DNA of 5,644 nt from an uncultured Sphingomonas sp. (GTDB taxonomy: Bacteria > Pseudomonadota > Alphaproteobacteria > Sphingomonadales > Sphingomonadaceae). Position 1 is the stretch's first letter; each line of letters opens with the position of its first letter. Positions 1 through 5,557 of the stretch are shown one piece after another. The stretch spans positions 1 to 5,644 of the forward strand of contig CAMPIY010000119.1 in NCBI GenBank assembly GCA_946886645.1, given 5' to 3'. A program made the position numbers and the translations under genes. The notes under the pieces are model-generated. The model was not told the DNA's origin. It made no database searches and was given only the letters and a program-made list of their open reading frames with translations.

Positions 1-521
1 ACCGCGCCGCCGGTCAGCTTCCAGATGAGCCAGCTGTCGATCGTCCCGAACGCCAGCCGCTCGCTCGCATCGCGAACCTCGGGGCGGTGGCGGAGCATCC
101 ATTCCATCTTGGACGCGCTGAAATAGGGATCGAGGAGCAGACCGGTTTTCGACTGGATCGCGGCCTCGTGGCCGGCTTCCCTGAGTTCGCCGCATCGCTC
201 GGCCGTCCGCCGGTCCTGCCAAACGATGGCATTGCCGAGCGGTTCCCCCGTCGCACGGTCCCATGCCACCACCGTCTCGCGCTGGTTCGTGATGCCGATC
301 GCGGCGATCCGGCTAGCGCCGCCCGCCTTCGTCACCATCTCCCGCGCGGCGGCCACGGTCCGGTCCCATATTTCGCCGGCGTCATGTTCGACCCAGCCCG
401 GCATCGGATAATGCTGGGTCAGGCCGTGTTGCGCGCTCGCCACCGGCGTCCCGTCGCGCGCGAAAAGCATCGCCCTTGTCGAGGTGGTCCCTTCGTCGAT
501 GACCAGGAGATATTGGGTCAT
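1..521 (-). CDS. glpK: Glycerol kinase, N-terminal 173 codons (cut by left edge)
   Basis: Phosphorylates glycerol to sn-glycerol 3-phosphate with ATP in the cytoplasm, the entry step of glycerol catabolism. I translated the frame directly: it is open from the ATG at 519-521 to the left edge. It shows the FGGY-kinase phosphate-binding loop DEGTTS (residues 9-14), PGWVEHD (41-47), the glycerol-binding ITNQRET with R81 and E82, VWQDRRTAE further on, and DPYFS (131-135) with Y133, matching E. coli GlpK R83, E84 and Y135. The rest of the FGGY N-lobe follows (FGTIDSWLIWKLTGG). E. coli GlpK has Q in the first loop where this protein has E10. The start is secure: there is no upstream in-frame start, and the N-terminus aligns with the family. 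No clear Shine-Dalgarno precedes it, so coupling to the PilZ gene 25 nt upstream is possible. The C-terminal two thirds lie outside the window. Another FGGY polyol kinase is possible but less likely. Confidence 0.93.
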   Translation of the reverse strand, partial: MTQYLLVIDEGTTSTRAMLFARDGTPVASAQHGLTQHYPMPGWVEHDAGEIWDRTVAAAREMVTKAGGASRIAAIGITNQRETVVAWDRATGEPLGNAIVWQDRRTAERCGELREAGHEAAIQSKTGLLLDPYFSASKMEWMLRHRPEVRDASERLAFGTIDSWLIWKLTGGA

Positions 522-546
522 TGCCGGTGCGCTGACGGGCTGGCGG

Positions 547-852
547 TCATTCGACCGTGCGCATCCTCTCGCGCACGAGCTCGAACACCGACGGGTAGAG
601 CGGCCGTCCGAATTCCACGCCGACCGTCCATTCCTTTACCCAGCACACCTCGGCCTGGATCGATTCGAGGCCGGGCAGCGAAATCCAGATGGTGTCGCCC
701 GGCTCGACATTGACCGGAAGCTCCATTCGGCAGCCTTCCGGCGAGAAGTCGAGGATGTTGACGCGATAGCGATGGTCGCCCGCCCGGCGGAAATCGATGT
801 CCGCGCGCAACGGCACCCGCTCCGCCTTCCGGGGCTTCATTTCGTCCGCCAA
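547..852 (-). CDS. Single-domain PilZ protein, probable c-di-GMP receptor
   Basis: A small soluble PilZ domain of about 100 residues, the usual length for stand-alone PilZ proteins, which bind cyclic-di-GMP and pass the signal to a partner. Both ligand motifs are visible. Counting from the ATG at 838-840, RxxxR is R4-KAE-R8 and D/NxSxxG is D31-F-S33-PE-G36; beta-barrel strands follow (GDTIWISLPG, then EVCWVKEWTVGVEF). Start choice: the TTG at 850-852 has an SD-like AAAGGGGGA five bases upstream and gives 101 residues. The ATG at 838-840 gives 97 residues but has only a weak GGCGGA before it. A further in-frame ATG at 952-954 would add a low-complexity, non-PilZ segment across the divergent promoter region and is unlikely. 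The gene ends 25 nt before glpK on the same strand, so the two are probably co-transcribed. With no other domain, its output must be by protein contact; the partner is unknown. Confidence 0.88.
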   Translation of the reverse strand: MADEMKPRKAERVPLRADIDFRRAGDHRYRVNILDFSPEGCRMELPVNVEPGDTIWISLPGLESIQAEVCWVKEWTVGVEFGRPLYPSVFELVRERMRTVE

Positions 853-952
853 AGCCGTCCCCCTTTGCTCGAACCGCGCGGAGCCTAACCCGAACCGGCC
901 GCAATGCGAAGCGTCATCGACGGCGGGCCTGTTAGGGACTAGCCTTGGGCCC
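853..952. promoter_or_regulatory. Divergent intergenic region between PilZ and carbonic anhydrase genes
   Basis: This 100-bp gap separates the leftward PilZ-glpK pair from the rightward carbonic anhydrase set, so promoters for both should lie here or just inside the flanking genes. I see no convincing sigma-70 hexamer pair on either strand. The only structure I noticed is an inverted pair of short words, CCTAAC at 884-889 and GTTAGG at 931-936, placed roughly symmetrically with respect to the two genes. The role is inferred from gene layout only. Confidence 0.45.
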
Positions 953-1477
953 ATGCCTATCTATTCAATCGACGACCTGTCGCCTTCCGTTCACGCGACG
1001 GCCTGGGTCGCGCCGTCGGCCGACCTGATCGGCGACGTCCATCTCGGCCCACGCGCCAGCGTCTGGTTCGGCGCGGTCATTCGCGCCGACAACACACCGA
1101 TCCTGCTGGGCGAGGAAAGCAATTTCCAGGATGGCGCCATCGGCCATTCCGATCCCGGCGCTCCGCTCACCATCGGGGCCAGGGTCACGGTCGGGCACCA
1201 GGCGATCCTCCACGGCTGCACCGTCGGCGAAGAGGCGCTGATCGGGATGGGCGCACGCATTCTCAACCGCGCGGTCATCGGCGCTCAATGCATCGTCGGG
1301 GCAGGTGCCCTGGTTACCGAAGGCAAGGCATTCGAGCCGCGCAGCCTGATCGTCGGATCGCCGGCGCGGGCGATCCGGCAGCTCAGCGAGCAGGAGGTTG
1401 CGATGCTTCGCCTGTCGGCCGCCCATTATGCGGAGAAAGCCGGCAAATATGCGAGCGCACTGCGGTTACATCGTTGA
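953..1477 (+). CDS. Gamma carbonic anhydrase-like hexapeptide-repeat protein (YrdA/PaaY type)
   Basis: A 174-residue left-handed beta-helix protein of the gamma carbonic anhydrase-like family. These proteins form trimers with a metal (Zn or Fe) at each subunit interface; some hydrate CO2, while others such as PaaY act on CoA thioesters or have no known activity. Hexapeptide repeats run from about residue 20 to 140 (IGDVHLG, IGARVTVG, IGMGARI, IVGAGALV). The three metal histidines are H65 (QDGAIGH), H82 (VGHQ) and H87 (LHGC). The conserved R44 and D46 (IRAD, usually IRGD) and N57/Q59 (NFQDG) are present, so the active site looks complete. A helical tail (LSEQEVAMLRLSAAHYAEKA) packs on the helix in relatives. 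The start ATG at 953 gives the usual family N-terminus; the frame is open further upstream, but that part has no family resemblance. No good SD is visible. It has no signal peptide and should be cytoplasmic. The substrate cannot be told from sequence. Confidence 0.9.
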   Translation: MPIYSIDDLSPSVHATAWVAPSADLIGDVHLGPRASVWFGAVIRADNTPILLGEESNFQDGAIGHSDPGAPLTIGARVTVGHQAILHGCTVGEEALIGMGARILNRAVIGAQCIVGAGALVTEGKAFEPRSLIVGSPARAIRQLSEQEVAMLRLSAAHYAEKAGKYASALRLHR

Positions 1478-1504
1478 CACTTGAAAGAAGGTGCGACCGG
1501 TAAC
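1474..1504 (+). promoter_or_regulatory. Possible sigma-70-type promoter ahead of the pirin gene (weak)
   Basis: A perfect TTGACA hexamer lies at 1474-1479, overlapping the TGA stop (1475-1477) of the carbonic anhydrase gene. The best -10 candidate is GGTAAC at 1499-1504, with a 19-bp spacer and only three of six matches to TATAAT. If used, it would give the pirin gene a short 5' leader of its own. The -35 match is exact, but the -10 is poor, so this is a suggestion only. Confidence 0.2.
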
Positions 1505-1516
1505 CATTTCCCTGTC

Positions 1517-2209
1517 ATGATCGACATCAGACCCTTCGCTTCGCTTGGCCACGCCGACCATGGCTGGCTCGACGCCCACCATCATTTCAGCTTCGCCAGC
1601 TATCTGGACCCGAGCCGCATGGGCTGGGGCAGGATTCGCGTCTGGAACGACGACCGGATCGCGGCCAGGAGCGGCTTTCCGCCGCATCCGCATCGCGACA
1701 TGGAAATCGTGACCTACGTCCGCACCGGCGCGATTACCCACAAGGATTCGATGGGAAATGAGGGCCGCACGGAGGCGGGGGACGTGCAGGTGATGAGCGC
1801 CGGATCGGGCGTCACCCATTCCGAATTCAACCTGGAGAATGAAGAAACCACGCTGTTCCAGATCTGGATCGAGACCGACCGGCCGGGAGTGAAGCCCGGC
1901 TGGGGCCAGATGCCGTTCCCGAAGGAGGCCCGGGACGATCGCTTCCAGCTACTGGCCAGCGGAGATCCCGGCGACGGAGCGTTGACGATCCACGCCGACG
2001 CGAAAATCCTCGGAGCGACGCTGAAGGGCGGGTCAAGCCTGCGTTACGAAGCCGATCCGGCGCGCCATCTCTACCTCGTTCCGTCCGCCCCCATCCGGGT
2101 GAACGGAGTCGAGGCCAATGCCCGCGACGGGGTCGCCATCACCGGAGAGGAAGAGGTGACGATCGAGGCGGATGCCGACGCGGAATTGGTGCTGGTGGAC
2201 GCACGATAG
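1517..2209 (+). CDS. Pirin-family bicupin, quercetin 2,3-dioxygenase-like (YhhW type)
   Basis: A 230-residue cytoplasmic bicupin of the pirin family. E. coli YhhW, at 231 residues, has quercetin 2,3-dioxygenase activity in vitro; the physiological substrate in most bacteria is unknown. The N-terminal cupin holds all four metal ligands: H57 and H59 (PPHPHRDME), H101 and E103 (VTHSEFN). The signatures GHADHGWLD, FSFASY, HKDSMGN and MSAGSGVTHSE are conserved. Counting from the ATG at 1517, the ligands fall at the same residue numbers as in YhhW, which strongly supports this start over an in-frame TTG at 1481. The C-terminal cupin (about 130-230) lacks these ligands, as is usual. No SD stands before the ATG; a purine run AAAGAAGG lies about 27 nt upstream. 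The gene is 39 nt downstream of the carbonic anhydrase gene and may share its transcript. A regulatory, co-repressor-like role as in eukaryotic pirin cannot be excluded. Confidence 0.93.
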   Translation: MIDIRPFASLGHADHGWLDAHHHFSFASYLDPSRMGWGRIRVWNDDRIAARSGFPPHPHRDMEIVTYVRTGAITHKDSMGNEGRTEAGDVQVMSAGSGVTHSEFNLENEETTLFQIWIETDRPGVKPGWGQMPFPKEARDDRFQLLASGDPGDGALTIHADAKILGATLKGGSSLRYEADPARHLYLVPSAPIRVNGVEANARDGVAITGEEEVTIEADADAELVLVDAR

Positions 2210-2234
2210 GCGGGTAAATGCTTGTCTTCGTGCG
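2200..2234 (+). terminator. Stem-loop around the pirin stop codon, possible weak terminator
   Basis: CGCACGA at 2200-2206 pairs perfectly with TCGTGCG at 2228-2234, a 7-bp stem with a 21-nt loop that carries the pirin TAG stop (2207-2209). It is followed by ATTTGC, which is only a short T run, so an efficient intrinsic terminator is doubtful. It may instead stabilise the 3' end of the transcript. Confidence 0.25.
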
Positions 2235-2238
2235 ATTT

Positions 2239-2270
2239 GCAGGCCAATAGCGGGCGATTATCGGGCCTGC
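2239..2270 (+). repeat. Inverted repeat in the gap before the membrane-protein gene
   Basis: GCAGGCC at 2239-2245 is perfectly complementary to GGCCTGC at 2264-2270, a 7-bp stem with an 18-nt loop. The loop contains a small palindrome, CGATTATCG (2255-2263). There is no T run after it, so it is not a typical terminator. It lies about 50 bp upstream of the next gene's start and could be an operator or leader hairpin; chance is also possible in GC-rich DNA. Confidence 0.25.
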
Positions 2271-2305
2271 CGGGGCGGACGGGCGCGATCCTTCAGGAAA
2301 CCATC

Positions 2306-2317
2306 GAGGTGGGGGAA
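2306..2317 (+). promoter_or_regulatory. Ribosome binding site that fixes the GTG start of the membrane protein
   Basis: GAGGT at 2306-2310, continuing as a purine-rich run to 2317, sits seven bases before the GTG at 2318. It is the only good Shine-Dalgarno near the candidate starts (GTG 2318, GTG 2327, ATG 2336), so translation most likely begins at 2318. Confidence 0.6.
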
Positions 2318-3586
2318 GTGACGGCAGTGCGCCGCATGACAGTCAAGGCATTGGGCGGCCTGGCCGCCGCGCTGGCGCTTATCGCGGCGGTCCCGGCGTC
2401 CGCGCAGAATAGCGACGCACCGGTCGACGTCACCGCCGCGCCTCCGCCGTCGTCCGAAACGGTCGGACCGGCCCAGCTTCGGGATTTTTCGCTGGACGGG
2501 ACGGTCACCCGGCAGGCGGACCGGCCCGCCGCCAGCGCGCCGCCGCCGGTGAATTCCGCACAGCCCCGAACGACATCCGCTGGGCCCACCGAAGTGACGC
2601 CACGTTCGGAGGCAAGCGGGGCGCGGCGCGCTGCGCCGTCGCTGCCTTCCAGCAGCGATCCTGTTCCTGAGTCCCTGGCCAATGCCGCACCGCAGGGTCC
2701 CCGCGGGGGCGAGTCGGTTACGCCCGCTGCGACGGGCGTCCAGACGCAGACCGTGCCAGCCTCCACGCCTGACGCAACGGCGCCGTCCGGCATCGAGGCG
2801 AATCCGGGCGGCGGCCTGCCGTGGCCGTGGATCGCGGCGTTGCTGGCGCTGGCCGGCGGCGGCGGGTTCATCGCTTGGAGCCGGCGGGGCCGCCGCCAGC
2901 GCTATGGCGACCCCGGTCGCATGGCCTTCGCCGGACTGGTTCCCGATATGGGGGGCGAACCCGCTCCGCCAATGCGGCCGAAGCATGATGCCGTTCCGCC
3001 CCGCCCGGAGCCGGCGCCACCGGAAGCGGACAATGGCTGGTCGCTGGTGCCCAAGCCGGCGTCGCCGCCGGGCGACGGAATGATCGTTTCGACCCGCCTG
3101 AAGCCCGAGCTCGCCATTTATTTCGAGCCGGACCGGGCGGTCGTCACGGAAAGCGACGTGATGCTCCAGTTCGACGTCGTCGTGACCAATTCGGGATCGG
3201 CGCCGGCCCGCGATGTCCTGGTCGAAGCGCGGATGGTGTCGGCGCACGCCGGGCAGGACGCGGAGATCGCGGCCTTCTTCCAGCAGCCGGTCGGCAAGGG
3301 CGACCGGATCGCGGCCATCCAGCCGTTCGGCAAAATCTCGCTGAAGAGCGCGGTGCGCCTGCCGATCGCCCAGCTTCACAATTTCACGGTGGAGGGCCGC
3401 ACGCTGTTCGTCCCGCTGGTGGCCTTCAACGTGCTGTTCAGCGGCAATTCCCAGAAGTCGGCGAGCTTCCTGGTTGGGCGCGGCAATGAGGGAGATGACA
3501 AGCTCGCGCCGTTCCGGCTCGACCTCGGTCCCCGCATTTTCCGCGGCCTCAGCTCGCGGCCGCACAGCGCTGGCTTAAGCCGTTAG
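2318..3586 (+). CDS. Unrecognised single-span membrane protein with Pro/Ala-rich arm and C-terminal beta-rich domain
   Basis: I cannot assign a function. From the GTG start the protein has 422 residues. A signal peptide (VRRMTVK, then a hydrophobic stretch) ends in PASA, with likely cleavage after residue 29. Residues 30-167 form a low-complexity Pro/Ala/Ser/Thr arm. One transmembrane helix, about 168-187 (PWPWIAALLALAGGGGFIAW), is followed by SRRGRRQR, so by the positive-inside rule the arm is periplasmic and the rest cytoplasmic. A second Pro-rich linker (188-253) leads to a compact domain at 254-410 with alternating hydrophobic strands and N291-SGSAPARDV, reminiscent of CARDB/DUF11-type Ig-like folds. 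It ends in a charged-aromatic motif, LAPFRLDLGPRIFR (396-409), that looks conserved. I recall similar unnamed proteins in sphingomonads; this is unverified. The 108-bp gap upstream suggests its own promoter; the ester hydrolase follows 67 bp later. An earlier in-frame TTG at 2222 has no RBS and would bury the signal peptide. Confidence 0.82.
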   Translation: MTAVRRMTVKALGGLAAALALIAAVPASAQNSDAPVDVTAAPPPSSETVGPAQLRDFSLDGTVTRQADRPAASAPPPVNSAQPRTTSAGPTEVTPRSEASGARRAAPSLPSSSDPVPESLANAAPQGPRGGESVTPAATGVQTQTVPASTPDATAPSGIEANPGGGLPWPWIAALLALAGGGGFIAWSRRGRRQRYGDPGRMAFAGLVPDMGGEPAPPMRPKHDAVPPRPEPAPPEADNGWSLVPKPASPPGDGMIVSTRLKPELAIYFEPDRAVVTESDVMLQFDVVVTNSGSAPARDVLVEARMVSAHAGQDAEIAAFFQQPVGKGDRIAAIQPFGKISLKSAVRLPIAQLHNFTVEGRTLFVPLVAFNVLFSGNSQKSASFLVGRGNEGDDKLAPFRLDLGPRIFRGLSSRPHSAGLSR

Positions 3587-3600
3587 TCGAATAAGCGCTG
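3565..3600 (+). repeat. Stem-loop and direct repeat spanning the stop codon before the ester hydrolase gene
   Basis: CAGCGCT at 3565-3571 pairs with AGCGCTG at 3594-3600, a 7-bp stem with a 22-nt loop containing the perfect palindrome GGCTTAAGCC (3572-3581) and the TAG stop at 3584-3586. The same bases also make a direct repeat AGCGCTGG (3566-3573 and 3594-3601), 28 bp apart. There is no T run afterwards. It could be an operator for a dimeric regulator or a leader hairpin for the downstream gene. Confidence 0.3.
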
Positions 3601-3636
3601 GACAATCCGCCTCCGGGCCGCCGACAAGTCGCGCCC

Positions 3637-3646
3637 GAGAGGAGAG
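3637..3646 (+). promoter_or_regulatory. Ribosome binding site of the ester hydrolase gene
   Basis: The purine run GAGAGGAGAG, with GGAG at 3641-3644, ends seven bases before the ATG at 3654. It is a strong Shine-Dalgarno and supports this ATG as the start. Confidence 0.7.
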
Positions 3647-3653
3647 TCCCATA

Positions 3654-5555
3654 ATGTCCATTCGCCGGTCGTTCGTCGCCGTTGCCGTCCTTGCCGCCTG
3701 TCTCGCGTCGCCCGCGCTGACCCAGAGCGCGCCCGTCAAGCTGCTCGTCCCCGGGGGCGACATCCCGGCGAAGTTCACGCCGCCGACCGACCAGCGCGAT
3801 TACATCCTTCGCGACGTCATGATCCCGATGCGCGACGGGGTGAAGCTGCATACCGTCATCGTTATCCCGAAGGGCGCGGTCAACGCCCCGATCCTGCTGA
3901 CGCGCACGCCCTATAACGCCAGCGGCCGCGCCGACCGGATGGACAGCGACCAGATGGTCAACCGCCTGCCCGAATCCGACGAGCTGTTCGTCAAGAACGG
4001 CTACATCCGCGTCTTCCAGGACATCCGCGGCAAATATGGATCGGAAGGCGCCTACGTCATCACCCGCCCGCCGATCGGCCCGCTCAACCCGACCAAGGTC
4101 GATCACACGACCGACGCCTACGACACCATCGACTGGCTGGTGAACAAGGCCAACCTGCCGCAGTCCAACGGCAAGGTCGGGATGATGGGCAGCAGCTATG
4201 AGGGCTTCACGGTCGTCATGGCTTTGCTCGGGCCGCACCCGGCCTTGAAGGTTGCCGCTCCGCAAAGCCCGATGATCGACGGATGGATGGGCGACGACTG
4301 GTTCCACCACGGCGCATTCCGCCTGCCCAACATCGGCTGGATTGCCGCGCAGACCGGCTACAAGGGAGGCGGCGAGGCGCCCTCGACCGGCGGCTGGGAC
4401 GATTACGACAATTTCCGCAAGGTCGGTTCCGCCGGCGACTGGGCGAAGAAGTCCGGATACGACCAGCTGCCGATGTGGAAGAAAATGACCGACCACCCGG
4501 CCTATGACGAATTCTGGCAGGGCCAGGCGCTCGACAAGCTGCTCGCCGCCAATCCCTCGAACGTCCCGACCCTGTGGGAACAGGGGCTTTGGGATCATGA
4601 GGACATGTACGGCGGCGTCCACGCTTGGGAGGAGCTGAAGAAGGTCGGCAAGACCGGGAATAATTTCCTGGTCATGGGCCCGTGGCGGCACAGCCAGATC
4701 AACCGCAATGGCGAGACGCTTGGCCCGTTCCACTGGGTCGGCGACACCTCGCTGCAATATCGCCGCGACCTGCTGGTGCCCTTCTTCAACGCCTATCTGA
4801 AGGACGGCGCGCCTCCGTTCACGCCGCCGCCGGTCCAGCTATACGACGCTGGCGCCAACCAGTGGGACCGCTATCAAAGCTGGGGCGACGCGCCGCTAAC
4901 GCCTTTCTATCTCCAGGATGGGTTCGGCCTTGCCCGCACCGCGGCTTCGGAAGGCGGCGACTCCTATGTCTCCGATCCCGCCAAGCCGGTTCCGTACCTG
5001 CCGCGTCCGATCAACTTCAATGACGGGCGCTGGGGCGACTGGCTGGTCACCGACCAGCGCTTCGCCGATGGACGGCCGGACGTGCTGACCTATGTCAGCC
5101 CGGTGCTGACCGAAACGGTCAAAGTGTCCGGCATCCCCTATGCCGACATCTATGCCAAGACGAGCGGTAGCGACATGGACGTGGTGGTGAAGATCATCGA
5201 CGTCCTGCCGGACCAGATCGCCACGAAGAAGGAAATGGGCGGCTATCAGTGGCCGATCAGCATGGACATCTTCCGCGGGCGCTACCGCAACAGCTTCTCC
5301 AACCCGACGCCGATCCCGGCCGGTGAGGTGCAGCGCTACCGCTTCCGGCTGCCGTCGATGAACCACAGCTTCCTGCCGGGCCACCGGATCATGGTGCAGG
5401 TCCAGTCGAGCCTGTTCCCGGTCTATGACCGCAACCCGCAGAAATATGTCCCCAACATCTTCTTCGCGAAGCCGGAGGACTATCAGAAGGCGACGGTGAC
5501 GATCGAACGCGGCGGCTCGACGCCCAGCGCGGTCATGCTGCCGGTAGTGAAGTAA
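3654..5555 (+). CDS. Exported alpha-amino-acid ester hydrolase (S15/CocE-NonD family)
   Basis: A 633-residue alpha/beta-hydrolase, close in length and layout to the alpha-amino-acid ester hydrolases (EC 3.1.1.43) of Xanthomonas citri and Acetobacter turbidans. That family hydrolyses esters and amides of alpha-amino acids and can acylate beta-lactam nuclei. The nucleophile is S181 in GSSYEG with oxyanion Y182; the acid is D314 and the base H346 (GPWRHS). The carboxylate cluster that holds the substrate's alpha-amino group and separates these enzymes from cocaine esterase and X-Pro peptidases is complete: D215 (MGDDWF), E316 and D317 (LWDHEDM). The S-to-D/E offsets equal those I recall for the A. 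turbidans enzyme (34, 133, 135, 136). A cap domain lies at about 220-330 and a C-terminal jelly-roll from about 400. The N-terminus is a signal peptide, MSIRR plus a hydrophobic core; LAAC (13-16) could also be a lipobox. The natural substrate is probably a small peptide or amino-acid ester in the periplasm (inference). Confidence 0.92.
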   Translation: MSIRRSFVAVAVLAACLASPALTQSAPVKLLVPGGDIPAKFTPPTDQRDYILRDVMIPMRDGVKLHTVIVIPKGAVNAPILLTRTPYNASGRADRMDSDQMVNRLPESDELFVKNGYIRVFQDIRGKYGSEGAYVITRPPIGPLNPTKVDHTTDAYDTIDWLVNKANLPQSNGKVGMMGSSYEGFTVVMALLGPHPALKVAAPQSPMIDGWMGDDWFHHGAFRLPNIGWIAAQTGYKGGGEAPSTGGWDDYDNFRKVGSAGDWAKKSGYDQLPMWKKMTDHPAYDEFWQGQALDKLLAANPSNVPTLWEQGLWDHEDMYGGVHAWEELKKVGKTGNNFLVMGPWRHSQINRNGETLGPFHWVGDTSLQYRRDLLVPFFNAYLKDGAPPFTPPPVQLYDAGANQWDRYQSWGDAPLTPFYLQDGFGLARTAASEGGDSYVSDPAKPVPYLPRPINFNDGRWGDWLVTDQRFADGRPDVLTYVSPVLTETVKVSGIPYADIYAKTSGSDMDVVVKIIDVLPDQIATKKEMGGYQWPISMDIFRGRYRNSFSNPTPIPAGEVQRYRFRLPSMNHSFLPGHRIMVQVQSSLFPVYDRNPQKYVPNIFFAKPEDYQKATVTIERGGSTPSAVMLPVVK

Positions 5556-5557
5556 CG

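Noticed and set aside
87..713. 208-codon plus-strand frame over glpK and the PilZ 3' end
   Set aside because: The minus-strand translation is unmistakably glycerol kinase followed by PilZ; this frame is Arg/Pro-rich with no motifs.
797..952. Upstream extension of the carbonic anhydrase frame
   Set aside because: The added 52 residues overlap the PilZ gene and the divergent promoter region and have no resemblance to the family. The ATG at 953 gives the normal N-terminus.
853..954. N-terminal extension of the PilZ protein to the ATG at 952-954
   Set aside because: It would overlap the first bases of the carbonic anhydrase gene and consume the whole divergent gap. The extra residues are not part of a PilZ domain.
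1481..1516. TTG start 12 codons upstream of the pirin ATG
   Set aside because: From the ATG at 1517 the metal ligands fall at H57, H59, H101 and E103, identical to E. coli YhhW numbering; the extension has no RBS.
2401..2830. Possible tandem repeat in the Pro/Ala-rich arm of the membrane protein
   Set aside because: The segment is compositionally biased but I could not find a repeating unit at the protein or DNA level.
2258..3565. 435-codon open frame on the minus strand opposite the membrane-protein gene
   Set aside because: It is rich in Arg, Gly and Ala with no recognisable domain, signal or RBS, and lies antisense to a frame with a clear signal peptide, TM helix and RBS. Long antisense open frames are expected opposite GC-rich genes.
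3549..4757. 402-codon open frame on the minus strand opposite the ester hydrolase
   Set aside because: The plus-strand frame carries a full catalytic signature. The minus frame has no family motif and would overlap the end of the membrane-protein gene as well.
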